In this document: positions 1 to 7,867 of the stretch, in pieces | Layout: each line of letters opens with the position of its first letter | Position numbering within the stretch: the first letter of the stretch is position 1 | Assembly: GCA_023391635.1 (NCBI GenBank) | Contig: JAEWAQ010000050.1 | Location: forward strand, 1-32,786 | Reading direction: 5' to 3' | Length of the DNA: 32,786 bases | Source: Bacillota bacterium | Lineage (GTDB): Bacteria; Bacillota; Bacilli; Paenibacillales; Paenibacillaceae | Notes under the pieces: model-generated | Database searches by the model: none | What the model was told of the DNA's origin: nothing | What the model saw: the letters and a program-made list of their open reading frames with translations, nothing else | Translations under genes and position numbers: made by a program

Positions 1-441
1 GCGATCGAATGGGCGTTAGCCTGCACCGATCTGACCGGCAAGCGGGACGCTTCCGTCGAGAAGCTGTCCGGCGGCGAGCGGCAGCGGGTATGGCTGGCGA
101 TGGCGCTGGCGCAGAAGACCCCCATGCTGTTCCTCGACGAGCCGACGACCTATCTGGATATGTATTATCAATTGGAGCTGCTGGAGCTGATCAGACAGCT
201 CAATCGCGAATACAATCTGACCATCGCCATGGTGCTGCACGATATCAACCAGGCGATTCGCTACAGCGATCGCGTCATTGCCATGAAGGATGGAAGCATC
301 GTCGCGCAAGGCTTGCCGCAAGAAGTCATCACGCAGGAGAGCATCATGAACATTTACGGCGTCCGTGTCGTTGTCGTGCGGGAGGAAAGCGCGGGCATCT
401 GCATCGTTCCTGTCGGCATCGGCGACCCGGTCCGGCGCTGA
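1..441 (+). CDS. Iron-siderophore ABC transporter ATP-binding protein (5' truncated)
   Basis: This is the C-terminal 146 residues of an ABC ATPase; the window starts inside the gene. The reading frame is open from base 1. The ABC signature LSGGERQRV (about residues 23-31), the Walker B segment MLFLDEPTTYLD and the H-loop region VLHDINQAIRYSD are all visible. The wording TTYLDMYYQLELLELI and the tail IYGVRVVVV are typical of FepC/FecE-type ATPases, which power uptake of ferric siderophores or cobalamin with a two-subunit membrane permease. The Walker A motif lies outside the window, and so do the permease and binding-protein genes that would confirm the substrate. A strong terminator follows about 60 bases after the stop, so this is the last gene of its operon. 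The ABC ATPase assignment is very secure; siderophore is the likeliest substrate. Confidence 0.9.
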   Translation, partial: AIEWALACTDLTGKRDASVEKLSGGERQRVWLAMALAQKTPMLFLDEPTTYLDMYYQLELLELIRQLNREYNLTIAMVLHDINQAIRYSDRVIAMKDGSIVAQGLPQEVITQESIMNIYGVRVVVVREESAGICIVPVGIGDPVRR

Positions 442-499
442 GGCGTCCATTAAGCTCGCATTACGCCCGAGACTTGGAACAATTGAACAGGAATTGTCG

Positions 500-531
500 A
501 TAGGGCCCGGATCCGGCCCTATTTCTTTTTT
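500..531 (+). terminator. Rho-independent terminator after the siderophore ABC ATPase
   Basis: A perfect 8-bp stem (ATAGGGCC with GGCCCTAT) closes a 7-base loop and is followed directly by TTCTTTTTT. It ends the upstream ABC operon. Bases 532-718 up to the next gene hold no convincing ORF. Confidence 0.9.
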
Positions 532-649
532 CCGAATCCGTCTCCCACGAAACCTCGCCTTCCGCATTTGCCGCCAGCCCCCACTCCCGCGATTCCAATC
601 GAATGCACATCCAAGAATAACACAGGGAATTCAAAGGATATTTAAGGCG

Positions 650-673
650 GGAAACCGCTTACGCCAGTACAAT
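650..673 (+). promoter_or_regulatory. Possible promoter -10 and cre-like site before the sugar ABC operon
   Basis: TACAAT at 668-673 resembles a SigA -10 box, 46 bases before the TTG start of the first permease; no good -35 hexamer lies 16-18 bases upstream. The stretch at 650-663 matches the CcpA cre consensus (TGNAANCGNWWWCA) except at its first and last bases. A cre overlapping the promoter would fit catabolite repression of a carbohydrate transporter, but two mismatches in a degenerate consensus make this weak. Confidence 0.25.
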
Positions 674-718
674 GATCGTATGAATTGATGCTGAAAGCCT
701 AAAGGAAGTGATGCTTGC

Positions 719-1639
719 TTGAAAGCGCTGTTGCGGTTCCGCCCGAATGCTCGAATCCTGCGCATGAATATTCCGCTGTTTGTACTGTTTCTGCCTGCAT
801 TGGCTTATTACGTCATATTCAAATATGCCCCCATGGCCGGCGCGGTCATCGCCTTCAAGGCTTATAACTTTCATGACGGCATATGGGGCAGTCCTTGGGT
901 GGGCTTGCATTATTTCAAGATGATCTTCCAGTCTTCCATCAACGTGCAGATCATCTGGAATACGCTGCGGCTCAGCCTCATGAGCTTATTGATCGGATTC
1001 CCGTTTCCGATTATGCTCGCCATCCTGTTGAACGAAGCTCGGAAAATGTGGTTCCGCCGGCTCGTTCAGACGATCGTCTATTTGCCGCACTTCTTTTCCT
1101 GGGTCATCGTGGCGGGAATCGTCATTACTCTGTTCTCTATGGAGTCCGGATTTATCAACCACTGGATTACCGAGTGGTTCGGGCGCCCGATTCCTTTCAT
1201 GTATCAGGTCGGTACTTGGACGGCGATCTTCGTCGGAACCGGCATTTGGAAGGATATGGGGTTCGACTCCATCATTTACTTGGCCGCATTATCCACGATC
1301 GACACCAGCTTGTACGAATCAGCGAGCATGGACGGCGCGAGCCGGCTGCGGCAAGTCTGGAACGTTTCCTTGCCTGGCATTAGCGGCACCATTGTACTTA
1401 TCTTCATTCTGAATATGGGGCGCGTCATGGAAGTGGGCTTCGATCAAATTTACAACCTGCAGAACAGCGCCGTTCTTTCCGTATCCGAGGTCATCAGCAC
1501 TTATGTATTTAAGGTCGGTATTCAAGGCGCGCAGTTCAGCCTGACGACGGCGATCGGATTGTTCGAGGCGGTTATCGGATTGCTGTTGGTGCTGGCGGCC
1601 AACTGGGGCGCGGGAAAGATGGGCAAAAGCTTGTTCTAG
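719..1639 (+). CDS. CUT1 sugar ABC transporter permease (LplB/YtcP-partner type)
   Basis: This is a polytopic inner-membrane subunit of a carbohydrate ABC importer, 306 residues. The N-terminus carries the family pattern (PLFVLFLPALAYYVIFKYAPM followed by GAVIAFKAYNF), and about six hydrophobic segments are spread along the chain. Near residue 200 there is an EAA loop (YESASMDGASRLRQVWNVSLPG), which docks the ATPase. The start is TTG at 719, chosen because AAGGAAG lies 11 bases upstream; the ATG at 711 is out of frame and runs only three codons to a stop. ATG 763 would remove the conserved N-terminal segment less cleanly. The stop is 13 bases before the second permease. LplB-type permeases serve complex oligosaccharides such as pectin- or xylan-derived sugars; the exact substrate cannot be read here. 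Confidence 0.9.
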   Translation: MKALLRFRPNARILRMNIPLFVLFLPALAYYVIFKYAPMAGAVIAFKAYNFHDGIWGSPWVGLHYFKMIFQSSINVQIIWNTLRLSLMSLLIGFPFPIMLAILLNEARKMWFRRLVQTIVYLPHFFSWVIVAGIVITLFSMESGFINHWITEWFGRPIPFMYQVGTWTAIFVGTGIWKDMGFDSIIYLAALSTIDTSLYESASMDGASRLRQVWNVSLPGISGTIVLIFILNMGRVMEVGFDQIYNLQNSAVLSVSEVISTYVFKVGIQGAQFSLTTAIGLFEAVIGLLLVLAANWGAGKMGKSLF

Positions 1640-1652
1640 GAAGAGGTGCCCC

Positions 1653-2522
1653 ATGCGGGATTCGTTCGGAGACAAAATTTTCTCGGCAGTCGTGTATACC
1701 TTGCTGACATTGTTGCTTCTGCTTTGTTTGGGGCCGTTATTGAATATCGTTGCGGTATCGCTGAGCTCCACGACGGCCATCCAGACCGGGAAGGTGTTCC
1801 TATGGCCGGTCGAGATCAGCTTCGACAGCTACAAGCTGTTGGTCCACGGAACCCGGATTACCCGTTCGTTGTTGAACAGCGTGCAATTGACCGTGGTCGG
1901 CGTCGTGCTGTGCATGGCGTGTACGATCTGTACCGCATATCCGCTATCGAAGTCCTATTTCATCGGCAGACGGTTCTTCTCGCTTGCGATTGTTTTCAGC
2001 ATGCTGTTCTCCGGCGGGCTCATCCCGACTTACATGGTCGTCAAAACGCTCGGGCTCCTGGACTCTTATTATTCCATCTGGCTGCCCGGTCTGATCAGCA
2101 CCTTCAACGTCTTGATCATGAAGAGCTATTTTGAGAATATATCCAGGGAAATCGAAGAAGCGGCTCGAATGGACGGCTGCGGAGAATTTCGCATCATTAT
2201 CCGGATCATGCTCCCGTTATCGCTGCCAATGATCGCGACATTGGCATTATTCTACGGCGTCGGCTTCTGGAACGCATTCATGTCGATATTGATCTACATC
2301 AATTCGAGCGAGAAATATACGTTAACCGTTCTCGTCCAACAGATGATCCAGAGCCAGTCGCTGCTTCAGGAACAGATGCAGTCGGATGCCTTGCAGCAGA
2401 TGGTGCCGGAAAGCATCAAATCGGCGGCCATCATGGTCATGGTGCTGCCCATGCTGATCGTATATCCATTCTTGCAAAAATATTTTGTCAAAGGGGTGAT
2501 GCTCGGATCCGTGAAAGGATAG
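1653..2522 (+). CDS. CUT1 sugar ABC transporter permease (LplC/YtcP type)
   Basis: This is the second transmembrane subunit of the importer, 289 residues, with six predicted membrane segments. An EAA loop near residues 165-188 (EIEEAARMDGCGEFRIIIRI) contacts the shared ATPase. The C-terminus, which ends KYFVKGVMLGSVKG, is the hallmark of LplC/YtcP-like permeases. The start is the ATG at 1653, preceded by GGAAGAGGTG at suitable spacing. It forms a heterodimer with the upstream permease and is expected to be co-transcribed with the binding-protein gene 66 bases downstream. No ATPase gene occurs in the operon, which is normal for CUT1 systems that borrow the MsmX/UgpC-type ATPase. Confidence 0.92.
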   Translation: MRDSFGDKIFSAVVYTLLTLLLLLCLGPLLNIVAVSLSSTTAIQTGKVFLWPVEISFDSYKLLVHGTRITRSLLNSVQLTVVGVVLCMACTICTAYPLSKSYFIGRRFFSLAIVFSMLFSGGLIPTYMVVKTLGLLDSYYSIWLPGLISTFNVLIMKSYFENISREIEEAARMDGCGEFRIIIRIMLPLSLPMIATLALFYGVGFWNAFMSILIYINSSEKYTLTVLVQQMIQSQSLLQEQMQSDALQQMVPESIKSAAIMVMVLPMLIVYPFLQKYFVKGVMLGSVKG

Positions 2523-2588
2523 ATTGCAATGCGCATCGACTTGCCTACAGGGGATTTACAAAATCATTCGGGAAAAGGTGTGAAATGC

Positions 2589-4319
2589 ATGCGTCAGCGT
2601 AAAATCAGGCAGTTCGCCATAAGCGGCATGATGATCGCGATCGCAGTCATGCTTGTATTAACCGGCTGCAGCAAGAACAAGGAATCGGATCCTGCCCAAG
2701 CTTCAAACGAGCCAAAAGCGTCTTCATCTTCCACCCAATCTGCGACGCCGTCGGCTGAAGAGAAAAGGGGAAGCATCAGCGCGACGATCTATGACCGCGG
2801 CAACATCCCCGCCTCCGAGGGCACGATTGAGAACAACCGCTGGACCAAATGGATCAACGAGAACTCGCCGGTAGACGTCAACTTCGTGCCGATTACCCGT
2901 TCGGCGGCGGCGGAGAAGGTGAACGTTCTGTTCGCTTCCGGCAAAGCGCCCGACCTGGTATTCGAGTACAGTCCATCGATCAAAAATCCGCTGTACGAGC
3001 AGAAGCAACTGATGCCGATCGACGATCTCATCGAGAATCATTCGACCGCTTACAAGGCCTTTTTAGAAAAATATCCGTCCGTACGCAAAGCAGGCACGAA
3101 GAGCGACGGGAAATTGTACGAGTTTGGAAAATTGAACGAAGCCGTGCCGATGAACATCATTATCATCCGCAACGACTGGCTCAAAAAGCTGAATTTGCCG
3201 GCTCCGACGACAACGGACGAACTGCTCCAAACCGCCATCGCCTTCGCAACCGAAGATCCGGACGGCAACAACAAGAAGGACACATACGGGATTGCGCTGA
3301 AATACGATCTTGGCGGTAATCTCGCCAACGTATTCGGGGTGGATTGGACGATGGAAGCGGACGGCACGATGACTTACCCGTTCGAAAGGCAAAAGACGCT
3401 CATCGACTTTGAAAAAACCTTATATGAGGGCGGAATTGTAGACAAAGACTTCCTTACTGACAAGAACGAGGCCAAAGCCAAGCAGGATTTCCTGAACGGC
3501 AAGCTGGGCATCTATATTCCGCAAGCCAACACATTCAATCTCTGGTACGAATTATTCGTAACGGGTTACGCGACGATCAAACAAAACGATCCAAACGCTG
3601 AACTTGCGATCCTTCCCTATCCCAAATCGCCGGATGGCCAGTTTATGGCAGGATTGCAAAATCCGCTGCAGATGACAGCTGTCGTCAATGCTGCCGCCAA
3701 GGATCCGGAATCGGTCATGAAATATATCGATTTCCTGGTACAACCCGAGACAGGGGTAACTTTGAGCAGCGGAATCGAGGGCGAGCATTGGCGCAAAGGA
3801 CCGACCGGCTGCCCGGAGGTTATCGATGCGGACAAATACAAGGCGGAAGTCAGCTATCATGCCGGTGTAGATTTCGACATGGTGTTCTCGAAGCCGGAAT
3901 CCGGGACGTGCGGTTATTTGGCCAGTGCCTTCAATCCGAATGTACCCGAAGAGAAAGTCGCATTCGATCTGTTCAAGACCTCGATGATGAACATGTACGA
4001 TACGGATCTCTCGTCCTACTGGACGATTCCGAACTACGAGCATGCACCGCCGCTGCCGAGCGAACTCAATGTCGGGCTGGAGAACGTCAACAGCAAGTCG
4101 CTTGAAATCTGGACGAAGGCGCTGCTTGGCGGCAAGAGCTACACGACCGATCAAGCCTTGGCGGATGTCAAGACGCTGTGGGAACGCGAGGGTGGAGCGA
4201 AAGTCGCCGAATTTTACACGAAGTGGTATGCGGACAACAAAGATAAGGCGTTCCTCAAACAGGATATGTACGATATCGTGCAAGAGCAGAAGAAGACGAA
4301 CATGGAACTGTTGAAATAA
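2589..4319 (+). CDS. Extracellular sugar-binding lipoprotein (LplA/YtcQ type)
   Basis: This is the solute-binding component of the importer, 576 residues, tethered to the outer face of the membrane. A basic N-terminus (MRQRKIRQ) is followed by a hydrophobic stretch and the lipobox LTGC, giving lipid-modified Cys27. Next comes a Ser/Thr/Pro/Ala-rich linker, then a long type-1 extracellular binding-protein domain with segments such as NEAVPMNIIIIRNDWLKKL and DPDGNNKKDTYGI, typical of the LplA/YtcQ group, which is longer (about 550 residues) than maltose-binding proteins. The start is ATG 2589, with AAAAGGTG upstream. An in-frame ATG at 2529 would put 20 polar residues before the signal peptide and has no good Shine-Dalgarno, so it is rejected. 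Substrate unknown; probably an oligosaccharide. Confidence 0.92.
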   Translation: MRQRKIRQFAISGMMIAIAVMLVLTGCSKNKESDPAQASNEPKASSSSTQSATPSAEEKRGSISATIYDRGNIPASEGTIENNRWTKWINENSPVDVNFVPITRSAAAEKVNVLFASGKAPDLVFEYSPSIKNPLYEQKQLMPIDDLIENHSTAYKAFLEKYPSVRKAGTKSDGKLYEFGKLNEAVPMNIIIIRNDWLKKLNLPAPTTTDELLQTAIAFATEDPDGNNKKDTYGIALKYDLGGNLANVFGVDWTMEADGTMTYPFERQKTLIDFEKTLYEGGIVDKDFLTDKNEAKAKQDFLNGKLGIYIPQANTFNLWYELFVTGYATIKQNDPNAELAILPYPKSPDGQFMAGLQNPLQMTAVVNAAAKDPESVMKYIDFLVQPETGVTLSSGIEGEHWRKGPTGCPEVIDADKYKAEVSYHAGVDFDMVFSKPESGTCGYLASAFNPNVPEEKVAFDLFKTSMMNMYDTDLSSYWTIPNYEHAPPLPSELNVGLENVNSKSLEIWTKALLGGKSYTTDQALADVKTLWEREGGAKVAEFYTKWYADNKDKAFLKQDMYDIVQEQKKTNMELLK

Positions 4320-4346
4320 ACGTTCCGGCAAGGTTCAAGTCCGACC

Positions 4347-4373
4347 TTGACCGAGTCTTGACAAGCCGGTCAA
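4347..4373. repeat. Nested inverted repeat upstream of the sensor kinase
   Basis: TTGACCG (4347-4353) and CGGTCAA (4367-4373) are exact inverted repeats. A second, almost concentric palindrome, CTTGACAAG, sits between them (4357-4365). The structure lies between the binding-lipoprotein gene and the kinase gene and has no U-tract. It could be an RNA hairpin that sets unequal expression of the two genes, or a protein-binding site. Confidence 0.4.
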
Positions 4374-4430
4374 ATGAAGTTTATGGTGGATTCATCCGGA
4401 GAGACGGCAAGTAAGGGGACAGGGCGAACG

Positions 4431-6200
4431 ATGCATGCCATCAGGCGATTTTGGAACTTGCACATCGGCTTCATCGGCAAGCTGATCATCGTCGTCGCCC
4501 TGATTACCTTGATGTCGTCTCTTGTTGTCGGCACGATCGTGTATCGCATGAATCTCCGGTTGTTCGAGCAAGAAATTTATAAGCAGTATTCGGCGGTCAA
4601 CGAGCAAATGCTGGAACGCTTCTCCATGGAAGTCGAAGAAGTCGAACGGTTGTCGCAGTATATCGTATTCGACCCGGCTGTCATCCAATATATGAAGAAG
4701 TCCGATGAGACAGCGCCCGACGCGGAGATGACCTTCGACCAATTCATCGACATGAACAACTTGCACGATGTGTTGAACCAGGTGAAGCTGGATGCCTCCA
4801 ATATGCATGCGATGTTCGTCTACAACCTGCATGACAAAAACGTGTACTTCGACAATTACGGCGCGGTGTATCGCCTGGACGACGAATCTTACCGGTACGT
4901 CAAGCAACGCCTGGCAGGCACCAATGGCGCGCTGATCTGGCTGAACATGCACCTGCCGAGCTCCGCCGACCCTGGCGCGATCCGGGATTCGGTCGTTGCG
5001 GCGCGTTGGATGAAGAGCAAGAGTCAAGAGATATACGGGATGCTTGTTCTCGTATTTGACACCGCTTTCGTGACCCGGTTCGTCGGCGATCCCGACTCGG
5101 CCTTGACGAGGACGTACCTCGTGGCCCAGTCGAACGATGTGCTGTATGCCGATCCCTCTCCGATTCAATATGAGGATATTCCGCAATTTCCGGAATCGGA
5201 ATCCGTGATGCTGGACCCAGCCGGCGACGGGCACTATCTGTACGTCAAACATCGTTCGAAGGCGGTGGAATTCACGCTGGTCAGCGGCACGTCGCTGGAG
5301 ACGGTCCGCAAAGAGACGAAGGGCTTGTTCAATATCGTAGTCGTCTCGGGGCTGGTCAGCATTGCCTTGGCAAGCATCGTCATCATTGCGGCGAGCATCC
5401 GGCTGACGATGCCGCTCAAGACGATGGTGAAGGCGATGCAGCGCATTCGGGCAGGGCACCTGGAGACGAAGATCAACGTTTCCACTCGTGACGAGTTCGC
5501 CTACCTGGGAGAAGGCTTCAATGCCATGGTCGATCATATCAACGCGTTGATTCGCGAAGTGTACATCAAACAGATGAAGGAATGGGAAGCCGAGCTGAAG
5601 ATGCTGCAGGCACAGCTAAACCCTCATTTTCTATACAATATATTCAATGAAATTTACTGGAAATTGTACAATCAAGGTGTGAAGGATACCGCCGGGATTA
5701 TCAAATCGTTGTCCGACATTCTGCGCTATTCCTTGAAGCCGATTCAACAGCCGACCACTCTTGGCGAAGAGATGGTGCAGATGAACAACTATTTGGCCAT
5801 CCAGATGGCCTTGTTCAATCAGGATTTGACCTATCGAATCGAAATTCCTGATCAATTGGCGAATTGTCAAATGACCCGGTTCCTCATTCAGCCGCTCGTG
5901 GAGAATGTTTTCGTCCATGCGTTCAAGAATCATGCCGGCGCCAAATATTTGCATATCGGGGCATCGGTCATCGGCAGCAAATTGGCCATCGACATTGTCG
6001 ATAATGGGGTGGGGATTCCGGAGCAGCATCTGCGGTACTTGCTGCAGGAAGACGAGCAGCAGCTGGAGCATCTCGGCATTCGTCTGGTGAAGCGGCGAAT
6101 CGAGCTGACCTATGGAGAACCCTATGGCTTGTTCATTTCGAGCAAGGTTGGGGAAGGAACGAAGATCGTGCTTCTGCTTCCTTATGTCGGAGCGGCGTAG
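4431..6200 (+). CDS. YesM-like membrane sensor histidine kinase
   Basis: This is a two-component sensor of the LytS/YesM class, 589 residues. In order it has a short cytoplasmic N-terminus, TM1 (about residues 10-35), an extracytoplasmic sensor of roughly 270 residues, TM2 (about 300-325), a HAMP linker (LTMPLKTMVKAMQRI onward), a His_kinase domain with QAQLNPHFLYN (phospho-accepting H399) and a C-terminal HATPase domain with an N-box (QPLVENVFVHAF) and DNGVGIP. The start is ATG 4431. In-frame ATGs at 4374 and 4383 have no ribosome binding site and would add a polar tail before the first membrane segment. Such kinases next to LplABC-type transporters usually sense the oligosaccharide, or its binding protein, and control the transporter operon through the adjacent AraC-type regulator. 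Confidence 0.93.
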   Translation: MHAIRRFWNLHIGFIGKLIIVVALITLMSSLVVGTIVYRMNLRLFEQEIYKQYSAVNEQMLERFSMEVEEVERLSQYIVFDPAVIQYMKKSDETAPDAEMTFDQFIDMNNLHDVLNQVKLDASNMHAMFVYNLHDKNVYFDNYGAVYRLDDESYRYVKQRLAGTNGALIWLNMHLPSSADPGAIRDSVVAARWMKSKSQEIYGMLVLVFDTAFVTRFVGDPDSALTRTYLVAQSNDVLYADPSPIQYEDIPQFPESESVMLDPAGDGHYLYVKHRSKAVEFTLVSGTSLETVRKETKGLFNIVVVSGLVSIALASIVIIAASIRLTMPLKTMVKAMQRIRAGHLETKINVSTRDEFAYLGEGFNAMVDHINALIREVYIKQMKEWEAELKMLQAQLNPHFLYNIFNEIYWKLYNQGVKDTAGIIKSLSDILRYSLKPIQQPTTLGEEMVQMNNYLAIQMALFNQDLTYRIEIPDQLANCQMTRFLIQPLVENVFVHAFKNHAGAKYLHIGASVIGSKLAIDIVDNGVGIPEQHLRYLLQEDEQQLEHLGIRLVKRRIELTYGEPYGLFISSKVGEGTKIVLLLPYVGAA

Positions 6201-6231
6201 AAGATAAGGGTTATAACAAGGGGGGCGGGCA

Positions 6232-7026
6232 ATGACGGCGACCATTCTCATAGCGGAGGATCAGCCCAATTTTCGCAAAGGCCTGCATTCGATCGTAGAA
6301 CAGCAACTGCCGGCATACACGATCATCGGCGAAACGGGCAACGGGGACGAGGCATGGAGCCAGATCAGCTCGCATCTGCCGGAAATTGCGCTGCTCGACA
6401 TTCATATGCCGGGGCTGAGCGGGATCGAAGTGGCGGAGCGGATTCACTCCCATCGACTGGATACGGTATTTGTCATGATTACCGGGTATCAGGAATTCCA
6501 TTACGCGCAATCAGCCGTACGCTACGGGGCGTTCGATTTCATCCTGAAGCCGTGTTCGGAGGACGAGATCGTCTCCATGCTCGACAAGGCGAACCGGAAA
6601 GTGCAGGAGAGGCAATCGGCGCGTCAGCGAATATCGTTCTCGAGCCCGGACAAGGCAGGTTCCGCCGCCATGCGCGGCAGCAACGCGATCGTGGACAAGA
6701 TCACCCGGTTCATCGACGAGCATTACATGCAGGATTGCAGCGTCGCAGCCATCGCCGCGAATGTTTATTTGAATCCGACCTATATCAGCACGTTATTCAA
6801 GAAGCATACCGGCATCGCTTTGTCCGCTTACTTGACGAAAGTCAGGCTGGAGCAAGCCAAGGCGCTGCTGGACGGCACTGACATGAAGGTGACGGAAATC
6901 GCGGAAGCGACGGGATTCGGCGAATCCGCTTATTTTGCGAATGTGTTCCGAAAGGCCGTCGGCGTCTCCCCTTCTGATTATCGGAATGCCGGGACGATAT
7001 CGAAGTTCGCTCAACAGATTCGATAA
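6232..7026 (+). CDS. YesN-like response regulator with AraC-type DNA-binding domain
   Basis: This is the transcriptional partner of the YesM-like kinase, 264 residues. The N-terminal receiver domain spans about residues 3-120, with phospho-acceptor D56 in ALLDIHMPG and the conserved Lys in FILKPCSEDE. A short linker follows, then an AraC/XylS double helix-turn-helix at about residues 150-255, with VAAIAANVYLNPTYISTLFK and VTEIAEATGFGESAYFANVFRK. It is a compact member: many YesN proteins carry a 200-300 residue middle region that is missing here. The start is ATG 6232, preceded by AAGGGGGG. The gene follows the kinase by 31 bases and ends 2 bases before a strong terminator, so it closes the operon. 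It probably activates the upstream transporter genes. Confidence 0.93.
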   Translation: MTATILIAEDQPNFRKGLHSIVEQQLPAYTIIGETGNGDEAWSQISSHLPEIALLDIHMPGLSGIEVAERIHSHRLDTVFVMITGYQEFHYAQSAVRYGAFDFILKPCSEDEIVSMLDKANRKVQERQSARQRISFSSPDKAGSAAMRGSNAIVDKITRFIDEHYMQDCSVAAIAANVYLNPTYISTLFKKHTGIALSAYLTKVRLEQAKALLDGTDMKVTEIAEATGFGESAYFANVFRKAVGVSPSDYRNAGTISKFAQQIR

Positions 7027-7028
7027 GA

Positions 7029-7068
7029 ATGCTGAGATCCTTGGAGGATTTCAGCATCTTTTCTTGTT
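7029..7068 (+). terminator. Rho-independent terminator of the sugar-uptake operon
   Basis: A 12-bp stem (ATGCTGAGATCC with GGATTTCAGCAT, one G-U pair) closes a 5-base loop and is followed by CTTTTCTTGTT. It separates the sugar-uptake operon from the next regulatory locus. Confidence 0.92.
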
Positions 7069-7111
7069 CCGGGATACACGACAAGTTCTTCCCGGCGTCG
7101 CCAATCTTGTC

Positions 7112-7139
7112 CGGGCATTATATAATATTTGTGAGCCCG
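7112..7139 (+). promoter_or_regulatory. Probable promoter region of the LuxR-type regulator operon
   Basis: A perfect -10 hexamer TATAAT (7121-7126, within an extended TATATAAT) lies about 50 bases upstream of the TTG start. It is framed by an inverted repeat, CGGGC at 7112-7116 and GCCCG at 7135-7139. No good -35 lies 17 bases upstream, so an activator may be needed, or the match may be chance. Confidence 0.4.
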
Positions 7140-7177
7140 ACTTGGATTGCCAAGTCTCCTGCAAGGAGGACGTATCA

Positions 7178-7855
7178 TTGAAAATCAAAGTGCTGATCGC
7201 CGACGATAATTCTTTCATTAGAGAAGGCATGAAAATTATTCTGACCAGCTTCGACGACTTCGAGGTGGCAGCCACTGTCGGGGATGGCGAGGAGGCGGTG
7301 GCATATTGCCGGGAGAACGACGTGGACGTGGCGCTGCTGGATGTGCGGATGCCGAATATGAACGGCGTCGAGGCGGCGCGGCTCCTTGCGGCGGAGACGA
7401 ACGTCAAGCCGCTCATTCTGACGACGTTCGACGACGATGAATATATACTGGAAGCGGTCAAAGCCGGCGCCCGCGGCTACTTGCTCAAGAACAACGATCC
7501 CGAACGGATCCGCGACGCGATCAAGAGCGTGCACGGCGGCCATCGCGTCTTGCAGGACATCGTACTGGATAAGATCGCCTCGAGCCTTACCGCCGCGCCG
7601 CTTGCCGGCCAAGCCCCGTCATCGCAGCCGGAAGCTGACAAGATCGATCGCAGCTTGTTCACCGAGCGGGAACTCGACATCATGGCTCATATAGCCGGGG
7701 GATTATCAAACAAGGAAATTTCCAAGAAGCTGTTTCTTTCCGAAGGAACGACGGCCAATTATATCACCTCGATCTTGAACAAGACCGGCCTTGCGCATCG
7801 CACGCAGATCGCCATCTACTACTTGACGGGCGAAGTCCGGCCGAGTGGCGAATAG
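7178..7855 (+). CDS. NarL/LuxR-type response regulator (LnrK/YfiK-like)
   Basis: This response regulator has 225 residues. The receiver domain spans about residues 2-120, with phospho-acceptor D55 in VALLDVRMPN and the switch Thr/Lys pair in LILTTFDDD and YLLKNND. The C-terminal LuxR helix-turn-helix spans about residues 160-220 (FTERELDIMAHIAGGLSNKE, then FLSEGTTANYITSIL). The start is TTG 7178, with an exact AAGGAGGA 7 bases upstream; the frame is open further upstream, but that would run into the terminator and promoter region. The cognate HisKA_3 kinase starts 12 bases after the stop, and an ABC-2 exporter follows, the gene set of B. subtilis lnrJKLMN with kinase and regulator in swapped order. 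It likely switches on the exporter in response to a membrane-active compound. Confidence 0.92.
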   Translation: MKIKVLIADDNSFIREGMKIILTSFDDFEVAATVGDGEEAVAYCRENDVDVALLDVRMPNMNGVEAARLLAAETNVKPLILTTFDDDEYILEAVKAGARGYLLKNNDPERIRDAIKSVHGGHRVLQDIVLDKIASSLTAAPLAGQAPSSQPEADKIDRSLFTERELDIMAHIAGGLSNKEISKKLFLSEGTTANYITSILNKTGLAHRTQIAIYYLTGEVRPSGE

Positions 7856-7867
7856 GAGAATCGGCGG

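Noticed and set aside
6935..7177. N-terminal extension of the LuxR-type regulator
   Set aside because: It would run through the end of the YesN-like gene and a strong terminator; the receiver domain begins exactly at the TTG with an ideal AAGGAGGA upstream.
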